DNA from: Rhodospirillaceae bacterium
GTDB lineage: Bacteria; Pseudomonadota; Alphaproteobacteria; SP197
Direction of reading: 5' to 3'
DNA: 7,285 bases
Assembly (NCBI GenBank): GCA_018700655.1
Contig: JABIUG010000048.1
Span: 1-7,285, forward strand
Under the pieces are notes generated by a model. The model had not been told where the DNA came from and ran no database searches. It was given only the letters and a program-made list of their open reading frames with translations. The position numbers were made by a program, and so were the translations under genes. Of this stretch, positions 1 to 5,826 are shown one piece after another (positions within the stretch are counted from its first letter, which is position 1; every line of letters begins with the position of its first letter).

Positions 1-48
1 CCAAGCAACGTTCCGGTCCGCGCCTTTTCAGCCTGATACCTAACTTTG
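1..48. other. short non-coding flank downstream of the hydrolase operon
   Basis: These 48 bases follow the TAA stop of the last hydrolase on the minus strand. I see no hairpin with a T-run and no coding frame that continues from the window edge with recognisable content. Confidence 0.4.
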
Positions 49-948
49 TTAAATCTTTGTAAATCGTGTCAAAAATGCACCAGCACTTTTGATCGAGGCG
101 ACCGATTCTGGCACATCTGGGACCATATGGTGCCAGACATGCGGGGTGCCTTCGCCAGCCAGTTCAAGCACAGGCGCGTTCCCAGCTTCCTCCAGCGCCG
201 CCGCCAGGCTCACCGCGTCATCGTAGAGCAGTTCGGTGCGACTCGCCTGAATCAGAAATGGCGGCAGCCCATGAAACGATCCATGGATCGGTGCTGCCAG
301 TACATCGCGCCGATTGCCATCCGGCCCCAGATAACCTTCCACAAACATATCGAGCTCACCAGGCGTCAGAAAGGCATCGCGCTCGGGATCACCGCTGCGC
401 CATGTGCCGGTGCCTTCCATATCCGTCCACGGCGAGATCGCAACCACACAGGCAGGCAACGCCAGACCACGGTCGCGTGCGGCCTGGCTCACGACAAAAA
501 CCAGCCCACCACCAGTTGAGTCACCTGCAAACCCGGTACGCGCGGGATCGAGCCCCTGCTCTAGTGCCGCCTTCCATGCCTGGATGCAGTCTTCGGCGGG
601 CACAGGGAACGGGTGCTCCGGCGAAAGCCGATAGAGTGGAAAGAGAACAGGACAACCTGCTTCAACGGCCAGGTGCGTGACAATCATCGCGTGACTCTTC
701 TGCGAACCGATGCAGTAGCCGCCGCCATGCATGTAGAAGATCGCGCGACTTTCATCGGCTCCCGGTGGGATGTAACGAAGCCCCGGCACACCGCCCAGAT
801 CGATTTCTTCGCACCGGACCTCGGGTAAACCGGGGAAAACCTCCGACAGGCTGTCATAGGCCTCGCGCCGCTCTTGCCAGGTCGCTTCGGCCGGCAGTGC
901 ACCCTCGCTAAGCAGGACGAGGTTGGCCTTCATGGCATCGCTTAACAT
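49..948 (-). CDS. alpha/beta hydrolase, HSL-type esterase (second of a tandem pair)
   Basis: A 299-residue alpha/beta hydrolase of the hormone-sensitive-lipase (family IV) type, probably a soluble cytoplasmic esterase; its substrate cannot be read from sequence. The oxyanion-hole HGGG is at residues 74-77, the YRLSPEHPFP motif at about 106-115, and the nucleophile elbow GDSTGG at 142-147 with Ser144. The likely acid is Glu239 in ASRTELLYDD, and the likely catalytic histidine is His270 in TPHVWHH. The usual elbow is GDSAG, so Thr145 is a small deviation. The ATG at 948 is chosen because GAGG lies 5 bases upstream. An upstream in-frame start at 1044 would overlap the preceding gene by about 90 bases and adds an Arg-rich stretch with no counterpart in its paralogue. 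It begins 7 bases after the stop of the paralogous hydrolase, so it is the last gene of the racemase-hydrolase-hydrolase operon. The family call is firm; the substrate is unknown. Confidence 0.9.
   Translation of the reverse strand: MLSDAMKANLVLLSEGALPAEATWQERREAYDSLSEVFPGLPEVRCEEIDLGGVPGLRYIPPGADESRAIFYMHGGGYCIGSQKSHAMIVTHLAVEAGCPVLFPLYRLSPEHPFPVPAEDCIQAWKAALEQGLDPARTGFAGDSTGGGLVFVVSQAARDRGLALPACVVAISPWTDMEGTGTWRSGDPERDAFLTPGELDMFVEGYLGPDGNRRDVLAAPIHGSFHGLPPFLIQASRTELLYDDAVSLAAALEEAGNAPVLELAGEGTPHVWHHMVPDVPESVASIKSAGAFLTRFTKI
128..144. repeat. 17-base direct repeat, copy 1 (shared by the tandem hydrolases)
   Basis: TGGTGCCAGACATGCGG is identical to 1032-1048, exactly 904 bases away. The flanking bases 118-127 also match 1022-1031 with three mismatches. 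It falls in the codons around the PHVWHH catalytic-histidine region of each paralogue, so it is a relic of duplication or of later gene conversion. Confidence 0.6.
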
Positions 949-952
949 GTCG

Positions 953-957
953 ACCTC
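953..957 (-). promoter_or_regulatory. Shine-Dalgarno of the downstream HSL hydrolase, overlapping the previous stop codon
   Basis: On the minus strand GAGGT ends 4 bases before the ATG at 948 and overlaps the TGA stop (956-958) of the upstream hydrolase. This placement favours the 948 start and suggests translational coupling within the operon. Confidence 0.6.
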
Positions 958-1858
958 ACGTGGTGTGTTGTTGGACAAAGGCCGCGATCCGTCCAAGCGC
1001 CGCCGTCGCCTCGGGGACCAGTGGGACAAAGTGGTGCCAGACATGCGGCGCCCCCTCCTCGATCTCCAGGGTCACATCGATACCGGCCTGCCGGGCCCGT
1101 TCGGCAAAGAGCGTCGAATCACTCAGCAGGATCTCGGCCGTGCCGACCTGGATCAGCATCGCAGGAAGACCTGATAGCTCCGCAAACATCGGCGAGGCAA
1201 GCGGAGACCTGGCATCACCGCCGGCCATGTAGTCGCGTGTCATGCGGTGCAACGAGCTGATCGTTACCATGGGATCGATCGCTTCGTCGGCCTCGGCCCA
1301 ACCGGTCTCGCCGATCAGGTCCATCCAGGGTGAGATCGGTACGGCACAGGCCGGCAGACTGTCTCCTGCATCGCGCAAGGCAAGCAAGCAGGCAACGGTC
1401 AAGCCACCGCCCGCGGAGTCTCCAGCGATTGCAATGCGCGACGGTGACAATCCGCCCGCAACCAGGGCCCTGAAGGCCGACACCACGTCATCGACAGCAG
1501 CCGGAAAGGGATGTTCAGGCGCCAGACGGTAGTCGAGCGCGTAGACCGGACATTGAGATGCCAGAGCCAAACGCGATGTGATCGCTTCATGGCTGCCCAG
1601 GCCGCCGATGGTGTACCCCCCACCGTGAAGATAAAGCACGGCGCGTTTCTCATCGGCCCCGGGGCCGGAAAAACACAGGGTCGGCACGCCACCCAGATTC
1701 AGGGCTTTCGCCTCCGCTGCAGGGTCTGCGGGAAAAAGCGTGGCGTTCTGCTCATAGTCTTCGCGCATCTGCGTCCAGCTCGGATCGGGAAGAGTTGCAG
1801 CCTTCGTTTTTTCTTCTTCGAGCTGATCGTTCATCTGCTGCATTTCGGGACTTGGCAT
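956..1858 (-). CDS. alpha/beta hydrolase, HSL-type esterase (first of a tandem pair)
   Basis: A 300-residue HSL-type hydrolase of normal family length, with no signal peptide or membrane segment. HGGG is at residues 78-81, YRLAPEHPFP at about 110-119, and a canonical GDSAGG at 146-151 with nucleophile Ser148. The probable acid is Glu242 (GTAEILLSD) and the probable catalytic histidine is His272 (APHVWHH). It is clearly paralogous to the following gene: PGADE, the HGGGY-IG block, the SPW-D segment and the PHVWHH-VP-VPE tail all align, and by eye roughly 40% of positions match. The start ATG at 1858 has GGAG 5 bases upstream (1864-1867). It begins 32 bases after the racemase stop and ends 7 bases before the next hydrolase start, so all three are probably cotranscribed. 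Related folds include esterases, lactonases and arylformamidases; sequence alone does not choose between them. Confidence 0.9.
   Translation of the reverse strand: MPSPEMQQMNDQLEEEKTKAATLPDPSWTQMREDYEQNATLFPADPAAEAKALNLGGVPTLCFSGPGADEKRAVLYLHGGGYTIGGLGSHEAITSRLALASQCPVYALDYRLAPEHPFPAAVDDVVSAFRALVAGGLSPSRIAIAGDSAGGGLTVACLLALRDAGDSLPACAVPISPWMDLIGETGWAEADEAIDPMVTISSLHRMTRDYMAGGDARSPLASPMFAELSGLPAMLIQVGTAEILLSDSTLFAERARQAGIDVTLEIEEGAPHVWHHFVPLVPEATAALGRIAAFVQQHTT
1032..1048. repeat. 17-base direct repeat, copy 2 (shared by the tandem hydrolases)
   Basis: This is the second copy of the 128-144 repeat, in the catalytic-histidine region of the first hydrolase of the pair. Confidence 0.6.
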
Positions 1859-1890
1859 GGCTTCTCCGTGTGCGTTTTCGTTTGCGAAGA

Positions 1891-2544
1891 TCAGTCGGCC
1901 ATCACGGCGCCAAGCGCCATTGCGGCCGCGGCATAAATCGGGTCCACGACACCAAGTCCGCTGGCCTTCTCGATATCGTTCTTATAGGGCGTCATGCCGG
2001 CGCATCCGGTAATCAGGACCTCGGCACCCTTCTGGCGAAGTCTGATCGATGCTTCACACAGGGCCGCACGTGACGGTTTCGGATCATCCAGTCCGGTCAC
2101 GGTGATCCCGATCGGCTCGATCCCGGCGATACGCGCATCGACACCGAGCGTGCGCATGTAGCGCATGCCGACATTGATGTCCTCTTCGAGGTTGGTCAGA
2201 ATCCCGACCTTCTCGCCACTGTTGAGCGCGGTCGTGATGCCTGCCTGACAGATGCCGAAGACCGGTTTGCTTGTCGTTTCCCTGGCCGAACCCAACCCGG
2301 GATCGCCGAAGCAGCCGATGATGAACGCATCCGACGTGTTGTCTTCGCGCTGGATCAGGTCGCATAACGGAAGGATCACCTCATTGATGTGGCGTTGGGT
2401 CTCGATCCCCCGGGGCGCTCCATCAAGTGTCGTGCATTCAATCTGCGGGCCGTCCGCAAAACGCAGCGGCTCGACCACGCGATCAAGCGCAGCCGTCACA
2501 CCGCGATTGCTGTTGGGATTGATCACCAGAATTCGACCTGTCAT
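1891..2544 (-). CDS. Asp/Glu/hydantoin racemase family protein
   Basis: A 217-residue protein of the Asp/Glu/hydantoin racemase superfamily, which uses two cysteines as acid and base without a cofactor to invert a carbon stereocentre. The N-terminal ILVINPNSN (residues 5-13) is the phosphate/carboxylate-binding strand typical of hydantoin and allantoin racemases. The two cysteines are Cys78 in IIGCFGDPGLGSARE and Cys181 in ITGCAGMTP, matching the spacing of characterised hydantoin racemases (about Cys76/Cys181, from memory). The start ATG at 2544 is chosen because AGAGGG lies 8 bases upstream and INPNSN then falls at its normal place; a longer frame to 2616 adds an unconserved Arg-rich stretch. 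It heads an apparent operon with two HSL hydrolases. A D-carbamoylase about 0.9 kb away supports a role with 5-substituted hydantoins or N-carbamoyl amino acids. Allantoin racemase or another superfamily member is the main alternative. Confidence 0.85.
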   Translation of the reverse strand: MTGRILVINPNSNRGVTAALDRVVEPLRFADGPQIECTTLDGAPRGIETQRHINEVILPLCDLIQREDNTSDAFIIGCFGDPGLGSARETTSKPVFGICQAGITTALNSGEKVGILTNLEEDINVGMRYMRTLGVDARIAGIEPIGITVTGLDDPKPSRAALCEASIRLRQKGAEVLITGCAGMTPYKNDIEKASGLGVVDPIYAAAAMALGAVMAD

Positions 2545-2650
2545 CGCCACCACCCTCTCTCTTCGCCAGAAGATCGCATGATGACGGCGCGAATCCCAAG
2601 AACTTCTCCAGCGCAAACAAAGCCGGAGTTATGCCTGGCCGGTCAAAAGA
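2545..2650. other. intergenic region between barrel protein and racemase genes
   Basis: These 106 bases separate two minus-strand genes. I found only the racemase Shine-Dalgarno (AGAGGG at 2553-2558). There is no convincing hairpin with a T-run and no clear -35/-10 pair, so whether the two genes are cotranscribed is open. Confidence 0.4.
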
Positions 2651-3328
2651 CTAGAGTTTCTGGCGCAAGCCCACGGTGAGGAAATTCGAGCCGTCCCAAA
2701 CTCCCCCGAGTGCCCCGAGGACACCGGAGCGATGCTGCAGCCGGAAGAGGAGCATGGTGTCGGGAAGGCTCCATAGCGTGGTGGTCAGCTCCAGATTGAA
2801 CTGATTGAGCAGCTTCGAGCGATCATCAGGATTGTCCTGAGCCTCGATCGCCGGGTAAATCGTTGTGTAACTGGGCCCGACCCCGACCGCGAACGTCGTG
2901 CTGATGAAACCGTTCCAGGGAAATTCGTGCCAGCGCAGGTAAACCGCCGCACCGACCTCATGATATTCCTCGCGGTCATAGTGGTAGCCATACAATAGCT
3001 CACCATCGATGCTGAACTGATCGCGAAACCAGACAATCTCGCGTGAGCCCGAGACCGTGACCAGCTTGTCGCCGGATCCGTCGTAGTCAAAGAGGTTGCT
3101 GACAGTCTCGCTGAAGGTTCTTTCAGTCCCTTCGCCGGCCATAACAGCGACGCCGTAGATGCTGTCGTGTTTGTCCTCGGCCCATTCCCAGCCTGAGCCA
3201 TCGAAGACCCACCAGCCATCACCCGACTGCTCATCTGTTTGTGCGGCAACCGGCGTGGCGGCAAGGCTCCACGACAGGAAACACATGATGAATGCAGCAG
3301 ACCCGGAAAGAGAACGGCAGAAAGGCAT
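2651..3328 (-). CDS. secreted, probable outer-membrane beta-barrel protein of unknown function
   Basis: A 225-residue protein I cannot name. Residues 1-29 form a clear Sec signal peptide: Arg5, a hydrophobic core at about 10-24, and a VAA|Q cleavage site. The mature part starts with an acidic, tryptophan-rich stretch (GDGWWVFDGSGWEWAED). It then alternates amphipathic strands rich in aromatic residues and glycine (ELLYGYHYD, AAVYLRWHEF, TTTLWSLPDTMLLFRLQHRSG) and ends in a strand with a terminal hydrophobic residue (FLTVGLRQKL). That pattern suggests a small outer-membrane barrel of about eight strands. The LQHRSG motif near the C-terminus places a His and a Ser two apart, as in the HxS catalytic motif of PagL-type lipid A deacylases, but the rest of the PagL signature is not evident. 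The start ATG has a modest AGG 4 bases upstream. It is divergent from the carbamoylase gene and upstream of the racemase operon, so a role in envelope passage or modification is possible but unproven. Confidence 0.75.
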   Translation of the reverse strand: MPFCRSLSGSAAFIMCFLSWSLAATPVAAQTDEQSGDGWWVFDGSGWEWAEDKHDSIYGVAVMAGEGTERTFSETVSNLFDYDGSGDKLVTVSGSREIVWFRDQFSIDGELLYGYHYDREEYHEVGAAVYLRWHEFPWNGFISTTFAVGVGPSYTTIYPAIEAQDNPDDRSKLLNQFNLELTTTLWSLPDTMLLFRLQHRSGVLGALGGVWDGSNFLTVGLRQKL

Positions 3329-3458
3329 GGGACCTGACTTTCAATGAGAACCAAAAATCACCGCTTTTACTAACGATATCGCAACCAAAGGACAGGAATG
3401 ATCTCCCCTCTTGGTTCCGACCGTGACAAACTCTTACAACAGTAGAGGGAAAAGCACC
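3329..3458. promoter_or_regulatory. divergent intergenic control region with repeated AACCAA motifs
   Basis: These 130 bases lie between the minus-strand barrel gene and the plus-strand carbamoylase and must hold at least one promoter. The hexamer AACCAA occurs at 3349-3354 and 3383-3388, and in inverted form (TTGGTT) at 3411-3416. An 8-base palindrome CGATATCG is at 3374-3381. A TTGGTT-N18-TACAAC arrangement (3411-3440) resembles a plus-strand promoter, but it would start transcription inside the Shine-Dalgarno, so I do not call it. The region is more AT-rich than the flanking genes. A regulator site is inferred only. Confidence 0.4.
3444..3449 (+). promoter_or_regulatory. Shine-Dalgarno of the carbamoylase gene
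   Basis: AGAGGG lies 9 bases before the ATG at 3459. It selects this start over the in-frame TTG at 3411, whose extra 16 residues have no match to the family's normal N-terminus (MxRxMxxAxxQxGPIAR). Confidence 0.65.
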
Positions 3459-4397
3459 ATGTCCCGTTCGATGAGAGTTGCCGCCGCGCAGCTCGGGCCG
3501 ATTGCCCGCGACGAAAGCCGCGAGCAGGTCGTGAAACGCCTGCTTGAACTGATGCACGAGGCCGCCGACTGGGGTGTCGACGTGATCGTCTACCCCGAAC
3601 TTGCGCTCACCACCTTCTTTCCACGCTGGGCCATCGAGGACGATGCCGAGATAGACAGTTGGTTCGAGGCCGAAATGCCCAATGTGGCTACTCAACCCCT
3701 GTTCGACGAGGCCAAGCGGCTCGGGATCGGTTTCCATCTGGGCTATGGCGAGATCGCCTGGCAGGACAACGTCAAACATCGTTTCAATACAGCGATCATC
3801 GTCGACAAGTCAGGCGAGATCGTCGGCAAGTTCCGCAAGATCCATATCCCCGGCCACCACGAGGTGCTCGACCGCCCCGGCCAACATCTCGAAAAGAAGT
3901 ATTTCGAGGTCGGCGATCTGGGATTCCCCGTCTATCAGGCCTTTGGTGCGTCGTGCGGCATGGCAATCTGCAACGACCGGCGCTGGCCCGAAACCTGGCG
4001 CGTCATGGGCCTGCAGGGCGTCGAGATGGTATTCTGTGGCTACAACACCCCGGTCGGCCTGGGTGACCCATATGACATTGATGCCCTCTCACTGTTCCAC
4101 AACCAGCTCGCGTTCCAGGCCGGCTGCCATCAGAACGCGACCTGGGCAGTGGGTGTCGCCAAGGCGGGCTGCGAGGAAGGGTTCAATATGATCGGCCAGA
4201 GCATGATCGTTGCTCCAACGGGTGAAATTGTCGCCATGTGCAACACGATCGAGGACGAACTGATCGTCCACAAGTGTGATCTAAGCCGTGGTAGCGAATA
4301 CAAACGCGACCTCTTCAACTTTGCCCACCATCGGCGCCCGGAACATTACGGCCTGATCGTCGAGCGCACCGGTGCGGAACCACCCAGGGATGGCTGA
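3459..4397 (+). CDS. N-carbamoyl-D-amino-acid hydrolase (nitrilase superfamily)
   Basis: A 312-residue carbon-nitrogen hydrolase closely resembling the Agrobacterium D-N-carbamoylase (about 304 residues), which hydrolyses N-carbamoyl-D-amino acids to D-amino acid, CO2 and ammonia in the cytoplasm. Shared blocks include GPIARDESREQVV (13-25), PELALTTFFPRW (46-57), KFRKIHIPGH (124-133), HLEKKYFE (143-150), CNDRRWPETWRVMGL (171-185) and VAPTGEIVA. The Glu-Lys-Cys triad is Glu47, Lys127 and Cys171. His129, His143 and His214 line up with histidines reported as important in the Agrobacterium enzyme, after a one-residue gap. The segment at 198-208 (PVGLGDPYDID), in the substrate-pocket region, differs from the Agrobacterium sequence, so preference may differ. 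The last 8 bases overlap the start of an acetyltransferase pseudogene. No hydantoinase is adjacent, so the source of the carbamoyl substrate is not shown. A related amidase with altered specificity is the alternative. Confidence 0.93.
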   Translation: MSRSMRVAAAQLGPIARDESREQVVKRLLELMHEAADWGVDVIVYPELALTTFFPRWAIEDDAEIDSWFEAEMPNVATQPLFDEAKRLGIGFHLGYGEIAWQDNVKHRFNTAIIVDKSGEIVGKFRKIHIPGHHEVLDRPGQHLEKKYFEVGDLGFPVYQAFGASCGMAICNDRRWPETWRVMGLQGVEMVFCGYNTPVGLGDPYDIDALSLFHNQLAFQAGCHQNATWAVGVAKAGCEEGFNMIGQSMIVAPTGEIVAMCNTIEDELIVHKCDLSRGSEYKRDLFNFAHHRRPEHYGLIVERTGAEPPRDG

Positions 4398-4838
4398 ACC
4401 TTCGTTCCGCGAAGCAACCGAAGATGATCTGGCCGCCATTGTCGACCTCCTGGCCGACGATGTGTTGGGCAAAGGACGTGAAGACCCATAGGCTGGAATC
4501 GACGGACGTTACCTTTCGGCATTTCGGGCCATCGCTGACAATCCCGATCAGATGCAGACCGTCGCAGTGCTCGACGGCGAAGTCGTCGGCTGCATGCAGC
4601 TGAGTTTCCTGCCGGGGCTTTCGTTTCACGGCTCGTGGCGCGGCCATATCGAGAGTGTGCGGGCTGTCGGGGCACAGGCATTGGGCGAAAGTACATGGCC
4701 TGGGCGATTGAAGTGTTTCGGAAGCGCGGCTGCGTTCTTGTGCAGCTCAACACCCACAAATCACGCGTTGATGCCGTGCGGTTCTATGAAACGCTCGGTT
4801 TCGAGGCGACCCACGAAGGTTTCAAGCTGGCGCTCTAG
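4390..4838 (+). pseudogene. GNAT N-acetyltransferase, disrupted by a stop codon and a frameshift
   Basis: A GNAT-fold acetyltransferase remnant of about 150 codons in two frames. It begins at ATG 4390, overlapping the carbamoylase end by 8 bases (ATGGCTGA), and reads MAEPSFREATEDDLAAIVDL to GREDP before an in-frame TAG at 4489-4491. The same frame continues with RYLSAFRAIADNPDQ, VAVLDGEVVGCMQLSFLPGL and RGHIESVR up to about 4662. Homology then resumes in another frame from about 4668 with RGTGIGRKYMAWAIEVF, the acetyl-CoA pyrophosphate-binding motif A, and ends with DAVRFYETLGFEATHEGFKL, the usual GNAT C-terminus. Intact relatives have about five residues between IESVR and RGxGIG, but only 5 bases remain here, consistent with a loss of about 10 bases. 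With both lesions no full-length enzyme can be made. The amino-acceptor substrate is unknown. Sequencing error could explain the TAG alone but less easily both lesions. Confidence 0.82.
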
Positions 4839-5803
4839 CTGCCTGCCACGATCGGACCGATCTTGCTCTGGTCGAAATTGGCACCGCACACCAGGATGAC
4901 GTTGGTCTGGCCCGCGAACGCCGCCTCGTCCGAGAGATACGCCGCGTAAGCCAGCGCCGCTGCACCTTCGACAATCATCTTGTCGGTCCAGGCCATCCGG
5001 TGAAGCGCGTCCCCGATCTCTTTTTCGGTGCAATGTATCACGCGATCGATCACCTCGATCGAAAGCGGCAAGGTGCGCGAGTCTTCGTCGATGCCTCCCG
5101 CACAGCCATCGGCCAGCGTGTCGAAATGTTCGGTCTCGACGATGCGGCCGGCTTCCATGCAGGCTGCAAGCGCCGCAGAATTTGTCGCACTTACGCCGAT
5201 GATGCGTGTCGCGGGTGAATGCGTTTTCAGAACCGAACCGATGCCCGAGATCAACCCGCCACCGCCCATCGAGATGAACACGTTGTCGATCGCCAGAAGC
5301 TGCTCCAGCAGTTCCAGGCCAATGGTACCCTGTCCTGCCATGACGGTCGGGTCGTTGTAGGGCGAGACATAGGTAAAACTGCCGTCGGCCGCCAGGGACT
5401 TGGCATGGACCTCGCAGAGGCTCGAGTCCATGCTGTGGAGGATCGTTCGCACGCCGTAACCTTCGATCAGGGCGAGCTTGGCCTTCGTTACGTTCTCGGG
5501 CAACACGACGGTGAGATCGTGACCGGTGGTCATGGCGGCATGACAGCAGGCGATACCGTGATTGCCCGACGACGCCGTGATCACCGGCTTGTCGGTCGGC
5601 AGCATCGAGAGCTTGGACATGGCCCCGCGCAGTTTGAAGGAACCGGTATGCTGAAAATTCTCGCACTTCAGGATCAAGCCGGATTCTGATGCTGGTTGTG
5701 CCCGAGAGCGCAGGCATGACGTCTCCAGAACCACATCCATGATGCGTTCCCGCGCCTTGATTGATTCGGCGGCGATGGAGAGAACGGTTTCGGAAGGCGT
5801 CAT
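4835..5803 (-). CDS. PLP-dependent serine/threonine dehydratase-like enzyme (fold type II)
   Basis: A 322-residue single-domain enzyme of the threonine dehydratase/serine racemase group, expected to eliminate water from a beta-hydroxy amino acid to give a 2-oxo acid and ammonia. The PLP Schiff-base lysine is Lys57 in ENFQHTGSFKLRGA. The substrate-carboxylate loop is SSGNHG (78-83), and the PLP phosphate-binding glycine loop is GGGGLISGIG (180-189). The C-terminal CGAN (306-309) sits where a Ser (SGGN) usually contacts the pyridine nitrogen. No ACT regulatory domain is present, so it resembles catabolic rather than biosynthetic dehydratases. ATG 5803 is preferred because GGAG lies 8 bases upstream; an in-frame TTG at 5809 would be only 2 bases from it. 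It starts 23 bases after the GFA gene, so they are probably cotranscribed. EutB-like or hydroxyaspartate/phenylserine dehydratases are alternatives. Confidence 0.88.
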   Translation of the reverse strand: MTPSETVLSIAAESIKARERIMDVVLETSCLRSRAQPASESGLILKCENFQHTGSFKLRGAMSKLSMLPTDKPVITASSGNHGIACCHAAMTTGHDLTVVLPENVTKAKLALIEGYGVRTILHSMDSSLCEVHAKSLAADGSFTYVSPYNDPTVMAGQGTIGLELLEQLLAIDNVFISMGGGGLISGIGSVLKTHSPATRIIGVSATNSAALAACMEAGRIVETEHFDTLADGCAGGIDEDSRTLPLSIEVIDRVIHCTEKEIGDALHRMAWTDKMIVEGAAALAYAAYLSDEAAFAGQTNVILVCGANFDQSKIGPIVAGS

Positions 5804-5811
5804 GGTCAAGT

Positions 5812-5815
5812 CTCC
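5812..5815 (-). promoter_or_regulatory. Shine-Dalgarno deciding the dehydratase start
   Basis: GGAG on the minus strand lies in the 23-base gap after the GFA gene. It is 8 bases from ATG 5803 but only 2 from the alternative TTG at 5809, which favours the ATG. Confidence 0.6.
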
Positions 5816-5826
5816 AGAAATGGCGG

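Noticed and set aside
949..1044. N-terminal extension of the second hydrolase to 1044 (Arg-rich, starting MSGTTL)
   Set aside because: It overlaps the upstream gene heavily, has no match in the paralogue, and the ATG at 948 has a good Shine-Dalgarno.
2545..2616. Extension of the racemase to 2616
   Set aside because: The added residues are Arg/Trp-rich and unconserved; ATG 2544 with AGAGGG upstream places INPNSN correctly.
3411..3440. TTGGTT-N18-TACAAC as the carbamoylase promoter
   Set aside because: It would place the transcription start inside the Shine-Dalgarno; the match is likely chance or an operator.
3231..3779. Minus-strand open frame spanning the divergent intergenic region
   Set aside because: It runs antisense into the carbamoylase and shadows the signal-peptide region of the barrel gene, with no family features.
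4850..4862. GATCGG-A-CCGATC inverted repeat as a terminator for the plus-strand genes
   Set aside because: The loop would be a single base (or a 5-base stem with a 3-base loop), no T-run follows, and it lies within the dehydratase C-terminal codons.
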